From Caulobacteraceae bacterium (GTDB taxonomy: Bacteria > Pseudomonadota > Alphaproteobacteria > Caulobacterales > Caulobacteraceae), in NCBI GenBank assembly GCA_947501315.1, contig CANMXH010000053.1, positions 1 to 12,772 of the forward strand: 12,772 nucleotides of DNA, read 5' to 3'. How positions within the stretch are numbered: the stretch's first letter is position 1; every line of letters starts with the position of its first letter. Both the position numbers and the translations under genes were made by a program. This document shows, one piece after another, positions 12,772 to 12,772 of the stretch. Below the pieces are notes generated by a model that was not told the origin of the DNA, did no database searches, and saw only the letters and a list, made by a program, of their open reading frames with translations.

Positions 12772-12772
12772 C

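Overview
The window looks like chromosome from a GC-rich alphaproteobacterium of the Caulobacterales, probably Brevundimonas or a close relative. The main support is a full-length CtrA cell-cycle regulator. Its upstream region carries four GANTC (CcrM-type) sites and TTAA motifs. The neighbours DUF1491, DUF6456 and a DnaA-domain-IV-like protein are also typical of alphaproteobacteria. The genus is inferred from protein resemblance, not from a search.

Layout, left to right. (a) 1-84: start of an exported protein that runs off the window. (b) 160-3241: prfC (release factor 3, minus strand) ends stop-to-stop against a Fic AMP-transferase gene on the plus strand. Beyond the Fic gene lies a second, diverged copy of only the last ~56 codons of prfC. 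This is the signature of a small insertion that split off the old prfC 3' end and supplied a new one. (c) 3299-5321, minus strand: an exported HEYGH metallopeptidase-like/TPR-like protein and a small conserved-looking protein. (d) 5440-5890: a compact ~450-bp cassette holding a four-helix-bundle protein (23S rRNA intervening-sequence protein family). Its ends are inverted arrays of the heptamer GGGTCGA. It appears to sit in the 3' end of a DUF1491 gene and to supply that gene's stop codon. (e) 6281-10117: an exported protein, a membrane histidine kinase of DivJ/PleC flavour, sufE, and another exported protein. (f) 10118-12260: DUF6456 and a DnaA-domain-IV-like gene, coupled by an ATGA overlap and divergent from ctrA across a 293-bp regulatory region; ctrA ends in a strong hairpin terminator. 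(g) 12325-12772: a HicB-like (DUF1902) antitoxin from a probably leaderless promoter, followed by a hicA-like toxin frame that has no usable start codon.

Functionally, the right half is a cell-cycle neighbourhood: ctrA, a DnaA-like HTH protein and a DivJ/PleC-like kinase. The left half is translation/housekeeping sequence that has taken up two small accessory insertions, both at gene 3' ends. The heptamer-flanked four-helix-bundle cassette and the Fic/prfC-3'-end arrangement are the best candidates for under-described mobile units. No rRNA, tRNA, CRISPR array, integrase or transposase was seen. No stretch over 300 bp lacks a gene; the longest gap is the ctrA upstream region.
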